This document shows, one piece after another, positions 35,732-47,946 of a stretch of DNA of 64,000 nt. A program made the position numbers and the translations under genes. The DNA is from Dastarcus helophoroides (lineage: Eukaryota; Arthropoda; Insecta; Coleoptera; Bothrideridae): contig CM053329.1 in NCBI GenBank assembly GCA_028583605.1, forward strand, positions 4,836,001-4,900,000. Reading direction: 5' to 3'. Below the pieces are notes generated by a model, which did no database searches, was not told the DNA's origin, and saw only the letters and a program-made list of their open reading frames with translations. Every line of letters starts with the position of its first letter. Position 1 is the stretch's first letter.

Positions 35732-35899
35732 AACTTACCCATACCTTTTTTTTTCTTGTATTGTAGCGTTTTCGTCAGTTAATAAATTGACGATTTCCTC
35801 CAAGCAGCGTTTTCTTTTTATTTTATCAGCGTAATCGTTATCCCGCATGTTCCAAATAGCTGGTCTTGCTTCAACTTCGTTGATTAACTCTTTCAACAT
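34096..35899 (-). CDS. MADF-BESS accessory protein of the Harbinger element, two exons
   Basis: Exon 1 (35899-35739) starts with ATG and encodes LKELINEVEARPAIWNMRDN and KRKRCLEEIVNLL, the first half of a MADF domain, ending at a GTAAGT donor. Exon 2 (about 34719-34096) continues LLKKWKNIRDRYTRDVSLRK, the second half, then a Ser/Thr-rich linker, and FLVSLVPKMKLLLPHLKLSA with ARMDIMQAVNKFV, a BESS-like protein-interaction motif. A Gln/His-rich tail follows. The expected total is about 260 residues. MADF proteins bind DNA through a Myb-like fold and in Harbinger elements help bring transposase to DNA or the nucleus. The acceptor before exon 2 reads TTTTTACAA where an AG is expected and an in-frame stop sits just upstream, so splicing may be damaged. 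Its intron contains transposase exon 2 on the other strand. Confidence 0.72.
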
Positions 35900-37288
35900 C
35901 GATATTGGGAGTACTCATATTTAATTAACACTAAATGGTAAAACCAGATATTGTAACTAACCATCTACTGCCTTATATTGTAAGAACTTATCACACTAAG
36001 TCGGTTGATCAAAAAACTGTATTAAACTATTTAAGTCTAATCTTGACTGAAAATTCCCATGAACTTACTGGAACTAACTGAATAAAGAATTTTTGTCCCT
36101 TCGAAACTCTAGTAAATAATTTTGCATCAGCTTTCAAGACTTTCGTTTGCTTTTACTAATTATTAATGGACTAGGAGCATCCTGCAGATGTTATCAGGTT
36201 CTCCATTCATTGGGTTTTCCAATTTCTTTTCATCGATGGAGTTTCAACTTATAACGACCCCATACCAACATATTTGGCTACTTTATTGCACCTGAGTAAT
36301 GCAAAGAAAGACAATTCCTTTTCTAAATTTAAATTTACAGACCCCTTCTTTTTTATATAACATAATATATTCCTTAATTCAACTCTTTCTGACATTTTGT
36401 TAACTGAAAATCACTTTGTCAGAAATGTCAAAAAAAACTGTTTTGAAAAAGACTTAATTAATCTAGGGATGTTTCGTAATGGAAAATGAGGTCCACGTTG
36501 ACGATTTTTGATTAACAATATTTCAGAAACAGTTAATTTTAGGACTATGTTCTATTATATAAGATATGTGTAGAATTTTCAGGAGAATTCTAAAATGATA
36601 AAATAATTGGGGTGCTCTACTTAAAACACCAAGGTTTACTTTGATTTTGGCAAACTTATGTCAAATAAAAATCTAAGCGGTTTCTAGAAACTCCTGCACT
36701 TAACATATTTTATATCTACTAAATTAGGAAAGACCCTGTGTAATTTTCTAATTAAACAAGTTCAAAATTGCAAGTATTAAATACTAAATTCAAACGAAAT
36801 TATTTTAAGTCCCCTTTATCATCATGCTATCGTGCAGATGTTATCAGAAACCATGGTCAAAATACCCCTATCATTGGGTTTTCTAACTTTTAATGACCTC
36901 ACACATTTGGATATTTTATTACCCCTTTATTTTATTGAACATCTTCCCTGCCACTGCAAAATAATTATTCGTTATCTAAATTTATGCAGATACTAAGAAG
37001 CACAAGGAACATTTGCAATACCCTATTACAAATGTTTCTCGTCGGAAAATATTACAAAAGTTGAACATAAGCAATATTTGACAACTGCGCTTGATATTCA
37101 CAGCTTAAAAACCGCTCGTCGTGTGAACAGTGCCGTAAAGCAGGTATAGACGATGATACGCTTGAAGTCATAAAAACGCTAGCTGTGCCTCGTTCGGACG
37201 ACGGTACGCTCGACACAGCTTCGGCGTGACGCTGCATGTGTTCACAACCATTAAATACGATGGAATCAAATACCGACTCGGTCACCGC

Positions 37289-37316
37289 CTCGGCAAAAAC
37301 CGCTTCGTGTGTCTTT
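37289..37316 (-). repeat. Right TIR of the Harbinger element
   Basis: On the complement it begins AAAGACACACGAAGCGGTTT and continues TTGCCGAG. The short ORF at 37052-37345 merely reads across this end. Confidence 0.9.
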
Positions 37317-39463
37317 CGAAAAAGTCCTGTACATAACCAATGCATGCATAAAACCTGATAAATAAATCTTATTTTCGGAAGTCACTTGTAGGTTAAGTCA
37401 TGAATCAGCTGCAGGTAGTTTCAAATTCATGGGTGTCAAATTTCAATCATTGATATAATTCAAATGAATTTTATGTCAATGCAATAGGCTCATTCAGTTG
37501 TTTATTTTAACAACATTTTTAACACATTGTTACCAAATTCGAAAATGGTTAGTTGCAGCAAAGCACTAGCGAAGCCCCGTGACCCCCTGACTTTCAGCTG
37601 CGTAGATTTTGAATATGAGCTTTCTCTGAAGTTTTTCTTGTTTTTTCATCTTACCTCGAAATTTTGAACTTTTTCTCCAAATTTCATCTTTTCTCAACAT
37701 TTTTACTTTGCCTTTAAGCATAACATTTTAGATGTTTACTTTATACTCAAAATTTCAAGATAAAATTTGAAAGTTTGCGTTTAAGGTCGAATATTTGAGA
37801 AGGAAACTTAAACTTAAAAGGAGGAGCAGACTCTTGCTAAAAATGCGGGTTATAAGGTAAAAAATTTCTTCGATTATCAATTTAGTTTTCTTTATCCACA
37901 TTAAATTTAAGGGGAACTAAGAACGCTTATAAGGGAGATTTCAAAAAAAAAAAGAAGGAATTTTCTAGTAGGCTCTTTTTTCAATTCTTATTCAGAATAT
38001 TCAACTATTTTACCAATTTTGAAACCCATTTTATTAAAGGCTTTTTACAGATATCTCATTTAAGAGCAAAAACAAAACGATACCTATTCGGCTTACCTGG
38101 CTGTGGATAATGGTAAACTAGCTTAATTATCAGTTATCAGCTTTCAGTTACGACAGAAATCATTAACGTACTCAACCGATGGTGATTGATCATGTGAACA
38201 TTCTTCGTGTGTCCAGTTTTTACATGATTTTACATTTTTCACTACAAAAAAAGACGCCTGCTATATTTTTGGTTTTTTTTTCTTTTTATTGTTGTTCTAT
38301 TTAATAAATCTGTAACGCTGACTGGCAGACAACTCACAGCCTAAGTGGGTGGGCTCTAGAAGAATAAAATGTTGCATACGAAGATTACGTATAGCCTAGG
38401 TGAGCACTAAGAAAGAATTTTCCAAAATTCAACTTCTAGGAGCCTAATAAATAGGGGCATTGAAAACTCAAAAAGGGATGGCAATTAATAATACACACGG
38501 CCGCATTTAAAGTGGCCTATACGCGTTAACTCCTTGCATGACAACATGCAGCGTATTGGATTCACCGTTGGTAATTCATGACATGATTCGAAGCCTACGT
38601 TAACGTAACGTAGGCCTCGCATGATTTTAACGACAATTGACTGATTCAAGGGTTTTGATGTTTCAAAAAGAAAATGTCTGCGGGGGAAGAAAAAGATTCA
38701 AAACACACCAGGTAAAAATAAGGGTACGCACAGAGCAAGATACTCAAAAATTAACTCTAACATTTGAGAAGAGTCTAATGTCAAATGGTTCCTGAAATGT
38801 TGTAACCTCATACTCATGGGGTACACGGCTAGTATTTTTATAAATATTTTGAATCATTTGGAAATTTTTATAACTTTTTACGCTCTGATTGGGTAATGTC
38901 AAGTATTCCAGTTTTTCCCAACCTAATTATTTCGCCATTGCCCTTTTAGTGGAAAATTAAAATAAAATATATAATTTGGGGACAGATTTCATTGTGCCAC
39001 TATTGTCATTCGTAATATGATCTTTGAATAATAAATATTTATGTCTGCAAATTTCCTATTAGAACCTCTTATAGAAACCAAGCCATACTGAATTAAATCC
39101 ATGAAAATTTTACACTGTAAACAACATTTTTAAATAATTGACAGCTTGAACAATGTGTACATTGCTTCGCTCCATTTATGGTACAGAAATAAAATAATTT
39201 TTTAGATGGAGCTGAGCATATTTCGAACACAGTACAAACGCTGTGTTAGGGATTATAACCAACATTCCTATTTACCCTGATTTCCCTTATTAACAAATCT
39301 GTTTAGATAAGAAGTGGATTCAGCCTAGAAGCAGATATTAATTACAAAAATCGGGTTTTGGTTTATCCACTTACACATCTCTTCTGTCTTCACAAAATTG
39401 CTGCAGAATTCACATTCAGTAGAATATTCATTTTATAAGGGAAAATATTTTTCAGTTTAAATT
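37317..39463. other. Gene-free stretch
   Basis: Nothing gene-like. About 37620-37850 is one of several AAAATTTC-rich degenerate tracts in this window. A GTTAACGTAACGTAGGC-type small palindrome lies near 38600. Confidence 0.5.
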
Positions 39464-39473
39464 TAAATTTCAA

Positions 39474-39712
39474 GACAGGTTAGTTTTAGCTTACTGATGA
39501 CTCATCGTTGCGATAGTAATCCTGCTCAGTACGAGAGGAACCGCAGGTTCGGACATTTCGTTCACGCACTCGCTCGAGCGGGCGGTGGTGCGAAGCTACC
39601 ATCCGTGGGATTATGCATGAACGCCTCTAAGGCCGTATCCTTTCTAGTCAAAGGTGGCAACGATACCTCTAGGTGTTTCAAGAGTCGAAAGGCTCAATAC
39701 AATGTGACTACT
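39474..39712 (+). rRNA. Truncated 28S rRNA 3' end (retroposed pseudogene)
   Basis: Starts GACAGGTTAGTTTTAGCTTA, runs through CAGTACGAGAGGAACCGCAG (the sarcin-ricin loop) and GCGAAGCTACCATCCGTGGG, then GAACGCCTCTAAGGCCGTAT, and ends at GTGACTACT near the expected 3' end of large-subunit rRNA. Only the last 240 bases or so are present. The exact flanking duplication AAATTTCAA (39465-39473 and 39713-39721) marks a retroposition event. A stray ORF (39497-39904) reads across it and is not a gene. Confidence 0.9.
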
Positions 39713-39721
39713 AAATTTCAA

Positions 39722-40907
39722 CATACAGTGGCATTTGTAATTTTGGATAGCTTCGGAGTAGATGTAGCAAAGTTCCCCAGTAATTCAATCGGTGAAGCTT
39801 CATCCAGGTTCGTAGATTCAGAAATGAAACAGTTTGTTGCTTGCTCCCCAGTTCACCAATTGTACCATAAACTTGCGCCCAAGTCTGCTGTTGCTACTGG
39901 TTAACCTCCATTTTCAGGTCCATAAATCAATTTCGATTATTTCCTGTATACATTTTGAAAATATTCAAAGTAATTCCTTTTTTGACACTGACAGACAGCA
40001 TCTAATCAAAACAATTCAGAGTTTAACCTGGTCAGACTGCTCACTTCAGCACAACAGAAACCCAAAGGGTTATTTTTTTCTAATAATTAATAGAAACACA
40101 GGTATATCTTCGTTGGATAGTAATACAAGCAGACGATGGTAATTTTCTAAGAACTGACATCATTTTTCTGTTCGGTGTAACTCCTTTATCTCTCACTCGA
40201 TTTCAAATTTTTCACCGTTGTATACTTAGACCTTCAAAATTAGGAAGGCTCTTGTTTACGGGAAACCACTTTTTAACTTACCCTCGTTGTGTAAATTGAA
40301 ATGCTTTTATAGATCAAATACAGGAACAAACTCTTTCTTAGAGGAGAGTCCGTTTTAAATGAAAGAACTGTATATTCTGTTAGAAGCCGGGAGAATAATT
40401 TCCATTACATTAATATTGAACTAATGTTCGTTCTTTTAAGGAGTGTTTATGTTTAATTTGGTATTATTGTTGTTATTGAAGTGCATGGTTATATTAAATT
40501 ATTAACAATAGATATTATCTAAGATCTCCTCTACGTATGGCTAATAATAATTTCGGTGTCACTACACATCTATTCCTCTGCCTAACTCTAGCTCTTATTA
40601 TGGTTTCTAAATAATCCCCCCTTTCATGTTACCTGGATTCAATGTGACAAACTATTTTTTTTCTATGTAATATCGTAAAAATACCTTATAATTTAAAGTA
40701 CCGACACAGGTTTTAACGGTTGTAAATACTCAGGTAATACTTTCAATATCCCAATTGCCTGGTATTCTGGTAAACTTTAAACATCTGATGGTATCAGTGA
40801 CGGTAAAATATTGCTTTAGTATTTAGGAACTTTATTGTATAGTTTTATTAAAATGTATAAGACTGTAATCTAACTATAAACGATACTTCGATTCTGTGCT
40901 TCAGTAA
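39722..40907. other. Gene-free stretch
   Basis: No gene or clear repeat seen. The ORF at 39834-40142 lacks recognisable features. Confidence 0.5.
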
Positions 40908-41250
40908 CTATTAATGCGACAAGATTGTTATGTGATTTATAATAATCGAGGATGTTGCCAGGCGACGAGGCTTTAGCAGAGTCGTCTGGCCACGTCCCAG
41001 ATTGTTTAAATCGCTAATAATCGAGTTGCATTCAAAGCTTTATCGCATCATTGACAACGATGGCATAAAAAATTAACAAACTTTTAAAATGAAATTTGTA
41101 TTTAGGGTAATATGATAGGTAACTAACATATTATAATTGTAACTAATGTATTATGTGCTACTAAGTTATTATAAAGCTGCTAAATATTATGAGATAATAA
41201 TTACCAATAAAGATTAATTTTAAGGAAACTTAATTTTCAATGATACGATA
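40908..41250 (+). repeat. Dispersed repeat family C, copy 1 (with hairpin)
   Basis: Starts CTATTAATG and ends TTTTCAATGATACGATA. It matches the complement of 47308-47670 along its length. It includes a hairpin GTTGCCAGGCGACGAGGC followed by GTCGTCTGGCCACG (about 40953-41000). No coding capacity. Probably a MITE-like element. Confidence 0.7.
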
Positions 41251-43707
41251 AACAATATTATCCCAGAAAAATTATACTACTTAATTAAATTATCATAATA
41301 AATTTTGATTTTTACGTAAATACAATGAGTTGTAACGACTAACTTCTGTCAGATATATTTCAAAGGTTCATATACACAAATTTAATGTGATTTTCCAATA
41401 AAATTCAAGTATTAACGCATGGACAAAAGGCAGCCAATTTAGGCAAAGTAGAGAGGCAGGGGATCTAAAATTCTTTTCAAGATATCTCGCAAAACGTTGA
41501 CCAACAGAAGTGTGTCATATATTGGAAAAGTTCTACGCGCCAAACTTTTATTCAGGTTAAATAAGTAAAATTGCCTTCATAAAATGGAATGTTAGATATG
41601 ACAAAAAATTCAAAATAAAATTGAAATATTAAAAAAGTTTTTTTATATTCGAATGCCGCTTTCCGAACTTTACAGTTTTGTTTAAGTCGCAGAAAAAATA
41701 AAGAAATGATTTGCATTCGTTCTATTGCCAAATTATTCGGGTTCATAAAAACCGATATACGTTTCCAAATGAGTTTAGCTTTATAATTTATGATTTTGTT
41801 TTGCTAATAGTGTAGATGAGAAGGCAAAACACAATTAGAAATTATAAGACATCTAGTTTATACTCTCCATAGCGATGCCAGTAAACAAAATAATACTTTT
41901 CATGTGTTTTAATTGGTTTTATCAGATTGATAATATCCACTTTGTAATATAGCTTCTTACTTCTATCGCACTACTAGCTTGATCACTGGTTTAAGCTAAT
42001 TTCTACCACACTTACTTAAACCAGAATATTCCATCTTTTAATAAACATTCTTCTTAAGATCTTAAGATTATAAAAGAAGTAAAAGTTAAAAAAAATGGAG
42101 TAGAAATTTTTTAGAATTAAATATTCTTGGAAAAATTATATCTGAAAGTGAAAATTCTGAGAGAATATTCAAATTTCGGAAGAACCTACAATTTGTATAT
42201 AAAAATTTCCAAAATTTCGCAAAATTAAGACGACATTTCAGGATAAAGTTGAAATTTAGGAACAAAATCAAAATTATTTAATGTTTTATTACACCAGAAC
42301 CCTCATTATTCGAAGCGATTATGCGAAATCTATTTTTTTCAAATGAGGTTACACAATATAATTAGATAATTTCTCCGTTTTAGTCAAAAAAATTCTAAAA
42401 ATCTCTTCCATTTTCCGAAATACAAGCCGTAGGTACATATTCTACACAGTTTTGTTTTCAATAAACATAATATTTTTTTATTAAGTAATTTTTATTTTTT
42501 TTATAAATATGAAAGTATATGTATTGTAATGTGCATACATTATTATCAGCCGTTAATTTTTATATCCGATTTACCCGAAATTTTAATTATTCAAATTTGC
42601 TTGAGCCCACATTATTTCGGATAATAGGGGCTCTACTGTATTACATTTACGGATATGATATTTTGATATTTTTATAAATTCAAAATTATAAGAGAAAACC
42701 CAACGTTTTGAAAAAAATATATAAATTTATTTGAAAAAAATTTCCAAAATTTACATCTTAATCACAAGTTATTAAATTTATTTAAACTTGAATATTTGAC
42801 TTTTACCTCAAAATTTCATTTGAAATCTTAAAATTTCTAGGATTGGAAATTTGGAGAACTTTTTTGATAATTAATTTATTTTATCAAAATATTGCTTTTA
42901 TTTTTAAAATTCAGACTTTAATTTCCAAAATATAAACTTTTTTCTCGAAATTAGCAGTTTAAACTCATAAACTGTGAAGTTAAGGCTTAAAACCGAAATC
43001 TCAAACCAAATAAATAAATTTCGCGATAGTGTTGGAACTTTTCTTTAATTCTTAAAATTTGGGAAAAAACGTATAGCCAGTGACTCTTCCTTTTTTTTGT
43101 CGAAACAAGCATTGGGTATAATATAAATTTAATTCGAAATTAAAATCGAGATTTGACAAATTTCGAGATTGATTTTAATTTTCTATTTGAAAATTTGTAA
43201 GCTTAAAAGAAAGATAGATATGTTGAATTTTATGTCAAGCTTTGGTAATTTTCTAGTAATATATATGTATATGTAAAGTTTAACATAAAATTTTCTGATC
43301 TAAAGTAAAAATGCTGAAAAAATTTGTAACTCCAAGCTCGTGGAATGCGCAGTTCTAGTTTTAGCAATAAGTCATCCGGCCCGCGTATGTTCTGTTGGAT
43401 GATAAAAAAATTTTTGCCGCCCTGGTATTGAGAAAGCCCCCCTTTATCCAAATAGTTATATCGTAATTGATTTAGAGCAACACTAATTTTATGGCGAAAA
43501 ATCGAGTTTTCTGTCATTTCCCATAATGAAGCAATATCTAAAAGTACATGAAATTATACCTTAATAAAATATAAAATCGAATAATGTAACACATAAAATA
43601 CGTCACTGCTATCATTAGTATCTTGTAAAGGTAAGGATACAAGCTCAGATCACGCTAAACAATAAGCTCATTTAACAAATTTAAATATCAAATAATAGAA
43701 TTCGATA
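41251..43707. other. AAATTT-rich degenerate tract with a Tigger-like MITE
   Basis: From about 41540 to 43200 the DNA is dominated by loosely repeated words such as AAAATTTC, GAAATTT and TTCAAAATTT with no fixed period. ORFs at 41552-41746, 42086-42271 and 43230-43517 (minus) are translations of this low-complexity DNA. The Tigger-like insertion at 42292-42638 is annotated separately. Confidence 0.5.
42292..42638. mobile_element. Pogo/Tigger-like MITE
   Basis: The left end reads CACCAGAACCCTCATTATTC and the right end, on the complement, CAGTAGAGCCCCTATTATCC followed by GAAATAATG. This CAGTAGAxCCYYxATTATYCGAA type of end is characteristic of pogo/Tigger elements. TA flanks both ends (42290-42291 and 42639-42640). 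At 347 bp it has no transposase. Confidence 0.8.
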
Positions 43708-44549
43708 GGCTCAAGTGGGGTAAATTGTAAACGATTCTGGAATTCTGTCAGTTAGTTATTAGGTTTTATTTCAATTTCAATTCTTAAATATGGAAACTTT
43801 GAGGGTTTTTTTGTAAAAAATTCAGCTTAAAATTACTCCATTATAAGAGTCGAAAATATTGGTGGGAATTGAAAACTAAGAACAGTTATTTTGGATGTGC
43901 TATGCTTTATAAAAGTTTTCAATGGGTTTAATGGTTCAAAAGAACTTGGCTCGTGTGAACATTATCTTTTGTTTTGATAGAAGAATAGGGTCAAATTGAC
44001 CTTCTGAAAAATTGGTAACATGTACAGGACAAATTTCAGTAGGTACAGAACCTCAGATGATATCGCCGACATCAAAAGGGCCTTTAATAGTTCAAAATAT
44101 ATCGACCTTTGGGAAAATTCTCATTACTTGCACATAAATTGATATAATTCACAATTACCTTATTGTTTTGTTTCCAATTTTCCATATTTATTGGATTTCC
44201 TGGGTCAATTGAAAAGGCTTACTCACATCATTTGCGAGCATTTATAACTTCAAATGGTCATACTATGACTCATATTTATTCTGTAAATTAATAGTGGTTA
44301 TCTAAAATTTAATTATAATTATATTTTACAATTTTTATTAAAATGACGCTGAAACACTTTTGAACTGATTTCTAGAAATATTTCCACCATTTCGCAGAAA
44401 ATATCGTGCCTCATTTATTTTGCTGCTTAGTGAGCTAAAAGTTTTACTAACTGAAGTAGACATCACAGTGTATAATTTCCATTAGTTCGAACTTTTTAGT
44501 TGGACGTTTTAGAAATAATTGGGTTCTTTACATTTACCCCACTTGACCC
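43708..44549. mobile_element. TA-flanked TIR element (842 bp)
   Basis: The left end GGCTCAAGTGGGGTAAATTG matches the complement of the right end, GGGTCAAGTGGGGTAAATGT. TA precedes and follows (43706-43707, 44550-44551). Beyond about 22 bp the arms differ. There is no ORF of note, so it is non-autonomous, most likely Tc1/mariner/pogo type. Confidence 0.75.
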
Positions 44550-44569
44550 TATATCCAAAGGACAGAAAT

Positions 44570-44872
44570 TAAAATTACTAAAAATAAAATTCGAAATTTT
44601 AGCTGAAAAATGTAGAATTAAAAACTTAAGACTTCCGGGAAAAGATGACTTTTCGAAATTCATGAGGATTTAAATAAATAAAAGTTCTGGAAAAGGTCTG
44701 AATTTGTAACTTTAAAAAATAATTTTAAAGCTACGATTTTTTAGAAATGATAATTTGGAAACCAGCCCCCAAATTCTATAAAGAAATGTACAAAATTTCG
44801 AGTAAAAACTTATAATAATGCAGATAAGTACTAAAAAAGGATTTTTCGAAATTCGTCCCCTAAGGGTGATGA
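44570..44872. repeat. Short AAATTT-rich tract
   Basis: Loose repeats of AAAATTC, GAAATTTT and CGAAATTC like those at 41.5-43.2 and 50.3-51.3 kb. No gene. Confidence 0.45.
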
Positions 44873-45465
44873 TATACAGATAAGGAAAAATTTTCATTGT
44901 CCATGTAAAACGCTAAGAATTGTCCCTTCCATAGTTTTCTACGGCCACTGAACGTATTCCCCTACTTTGACGCAGCGTGCTCGTATCTTCCAGTTTAGAT
45001 GTTAGAAAAAACTCGTCGAGAGTTTTACAACACACTGGAATATTGTTAAGAACAGTCTGGCGGCATATTTGAACTCCTTATATTGTAATGTTTAAAGAGT
45101 TATTTTGTTATATTTTTCATTAGAATTATTATTTATTTTGTTTAAAAAATCTCGATTATTTATTCTGGTTATCAAAGAATATCAGTTTTATTTTGCCTCG
45201 TACGTTGATTAAATCAACGGACTAAAAAAACAAACAGCATGTGGTACGCAAATTTTAATAAAATTGTTGCCTGCCAGTAGTAATCCCGTAAGAAAACACG
45301 TTAGAAGCTATGATGTACTACTGGAATCTCCACTAGCACTGGTCGCTGCGCTCTGCGTTGAATTGTTTACACCGGTGTAGGGGAATACAAGGCGTCGCCC
45401 ATCTTTCCCACTATTAGCTCTCAATGTTAAATCTCTCATTAACATTCTCCCTATGGACAGTGTTT
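44873..45465. repeat. Dispersed repeat family D, copy 1 (593 bp)
   Basis: Matches 56899-57491 end to end in the same orientation at over 90% identity by eye, from TATACAGATAAGGAAAAATT to GGACAGTGTTT. It contains the near-palindrome CGTACGTTGATTAAATCAAC. The minus-strand ORF at 45308-45496 lies inside it, but nearly every base difference between copies changes the peptide, so it is not a conserved gene. The class is unknown. Confidence 0.85.
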
Positions 45466-47307
45466 GATTTTCCTGACGGGTATAATAAGGATTCATTATC
45501 CCTATTTAATTTAAAACTAACATTCAGGGGCTAAAAAAATACAAAATCCTGAATCACGAATTATCAAGCAAACCAGATTGTTTGTCGGATTTGAAACTAA
45601 CTAAAGGCGGCTTATTTTAATTTAATGGGGTTCCGAAGCTGCGCATCCATTTGTGTACGTTTCGATTTTCGGCTTTCAGCTTACATCAATTTTCCAGCTA
45701 AGGGTTAAATAAATCAGGAAAATCTGTCGCGCCCTCGATGTATATTTGAGATCTATTTTCTTTCGATTTCCCAATGGAAAAGGAATCTATCCTGCATAAA
45801 ACAGATGTAAATGGTTCCATCGACTTTGCTGATCTGTTGCATATTAAAATCAATAATGCGTGCTCGCTCTGGAGATTTGAATTCCCTCACATATTTATTC
45901 TGCGAATAGAGAAATGGATTCTAAAGGGCTAGAAGTAAATACGGAAATGAAAAATCGATAATAGTACGTAATGCATAAACCTACTTCCACATAAAATAAC
46001 GTTCAAGTTAAATCTGTGTACTGAAGGAACAGAATGTTTATAAAGACATTTAGGCTACTTCCGCAAAACATGAGCCGAAAAAGGGATGGTGCAACTGTTT
46101 CTAATTTTTTATCGTGAGTAACTCACTAGTTTGAAGAGGTGTGTAATATTCTGTACAATGTTTATTTAAGGAGGAGTAAGTTAGAAGCTCTAAATGTGAC
46201 CTTCCAAAATTATATAGTTAACTGACAGGCTTATTCGATAAATAAATAATCGTTCATTCATTTACAAGGCGACCTTTCTGGTCAGGAAGCAAAAAGTGGT
46301 ATAGGTATTTTCATGAAAACATATCCTGAAATCCAATTTAGCTCAGTTACAAAGAGTATATGTATATCGAGAACGCCCACAGTTAATTTTTAATTTTTTT
46401 AAGAGTCAGGTGTGCCCACAATTCTGAAAAACCCTCAGCGTTAGATATTAGCAATTTAGTAAAATTTTCCATAAAATTAAATGAATCCTTTTTACTTTCC
46501 ATAGCTTTTACAATACGCAAAGCTTAAGGGAAATATTCCAAACAGATATAAAGAAATATTTTCTTCCATAAATTTACTTTAAAATATTAACGAGTTCTGG
46601 GCATTTATAGATTAAACTGAACGCAGGATGAATAAACTCTGTTACAATTTTAGGCTTTCAGTTCGATATTTCTAAAATTAGAACGTTTCCGTGCAACTAC
46701 TGATGGTTTATTTAGTATTTTGAATTATGTAGGGCTGCTTTCAGCAAGATGATAATGATGCATTCAACATCGACAAATTAAAAATAAATAGAGTTGCATA
46801 CACGTATCAACATAAATAATGTACCTATCACATTTCCTCGATTTTTATTCGTAAGTAGGTACACCAAGTGTGATTTCATGAACATTTTTAAGACAATTAT
46901 GTGCATGCTTTTTATTTCTATTCCGCATTTTCTTTCTTTTCATGATATTAGGAGCCATTTGCCAGCAGGATGATGTCTGAAATAAATAGGTGTGTCATTA
47001 ACAGAACATATTGGAAAGAAACTGTAGGAATTTTTTTGTGAAAGAAAAACTTATTCGTCCTTATTGCAAAGTTAATCTGGAATGGTTTTGTTTGTAACGA
47101 CCAAAGCATACAAACCAATGTTTTATTTAATTTGTTAGTGTATTAAAATTCAAGTATATACCACGTGAAAGAAATATATCACTATACTAGCTATTACCCG
47201 CGTCTGCGGATTTAGGTGAATAATTAAAATTTAACAGAAAAACTGTCGATCATTAAAAAGAGTTTTGAAATGTCTTGAATGGAATTGATTTGAATTTATT
47301 TGTTTTG
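45466..47307. other. Gene-free stretch
   Basis: No gene, RNA or clear repeat that I can support. Confidence 0.5.
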
Positions 47308-47670
47308 TCGTATCATTGAAAATTAAATGTCCTTAAAGTTAAATCTTTATTGGTAATTATTAACCTCATAATATTTAGCAGCTTCATAATAACTTAGTAG
47401 CAAATAATAGGTTAGTTATAATTATAATAGGTTAATTACCTATCATAACACCCTAAATACAAATTTGATTTTAAAACTTTGTTCATTTTCTTGTCATCGT
47501 TGTCAATGATACGATAAAGCCTTGAATGTAACTCGATTATTAGCGATTTAAACAACCTCGAACGTGGCCAGACGACTCGGCTAATGCCTCGTCGCCTGGC
47601 AACGTCCTCCATTATTATTATAATGGATATTATTATTATAAATCGCATAATAATCTCGTTACATTAATAG
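47308..47670 (-). repeat. Repeat family C, copy 2
   Basis: The inverted relative of 40908-41250. It contains the same hairpin, here CGTGGCCAGACGACTCGGC with GCCTCGTCGCCTGGCAACG (about 47572-47612). It is followed head-to-tail, after 6 bp, by copy 3. The ORF at 47436-47648 is a shadow. Confidence 0.75.
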
Positions 47671-47676
47671 CTATTA

Positions 47677-47946
47677 TCGTATCATTGAAAATTAAGTGTC
47701 CTTCAAATTAAATCTTTATTTATAATTATTAACCTCATAATATTTAGCAGCTTCATAATAACTTAGTAGCACATAATGCATTAATTACAATTATAATACG
47801 TTAATTGCTTATTGTAATACCCTAAATACAAATTTCATTATAAAAGTTTGTTGATTTTTTTATGTCATCGTTGTCAATGATCTCATAAAGCTTTGTATGC
47901 AACTAGATTATTAGCGAATAGCATAATAATCTCGTTACATTAATAG
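47677..47946 (-). repeat. Repeat family C, copy 3 (lacks the hairpin)
   Basis: Same order of blocks as copy 2 (TCGTATCATTGAAAATTAA at the start, CATTAATAG at the end). The roughly 90-bp segment with the GTTGCCAGGCGAC hairpin is absent, as though precisely lost or not yet gained. Confidence 0.75.

Larger units (their letters stand above)
33623..37316 (+). mobile_element. PIF/Harbinger DNA transposon (3.7 kb)
   Basis: Terminal inverted repeats of 28 bp (33623-33650 and 37289-37316, one mismatch) bracket a DDE transposase on the plus strand and a MADF-BESS accessory protein on the minus strand. This two-gene content (nuclease plus a Myb/SANT- or MADF-type DNA-binding partner) is typical of PIF/Harbinger. 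No 3-bp TWA target duplication is visible at the ends (GCT on the left, CGA on the right), so the flanks have changed. A 1.2-kb region at the right end (about 36000-37280) has no gene. Confidence 0.9.

Noticed and set aside
37052..37345. Minus-strand ORF of 97 codons
   Set aside because: Reads through the Harbinger right end including the TIR; no domain.
39497..39904. A 135-codon plus-strand ORF
   Set aside because: Its first half translates the 28S rRNA fragment and the rest runs into unrelated flank.
45308..45496. Conserved-looking peptide shared with 57334-57621
   Set aside because: Both lie in repeat family D; of about nine base differences nearly all change the amino acid, so there is no sign of protein-level selection.
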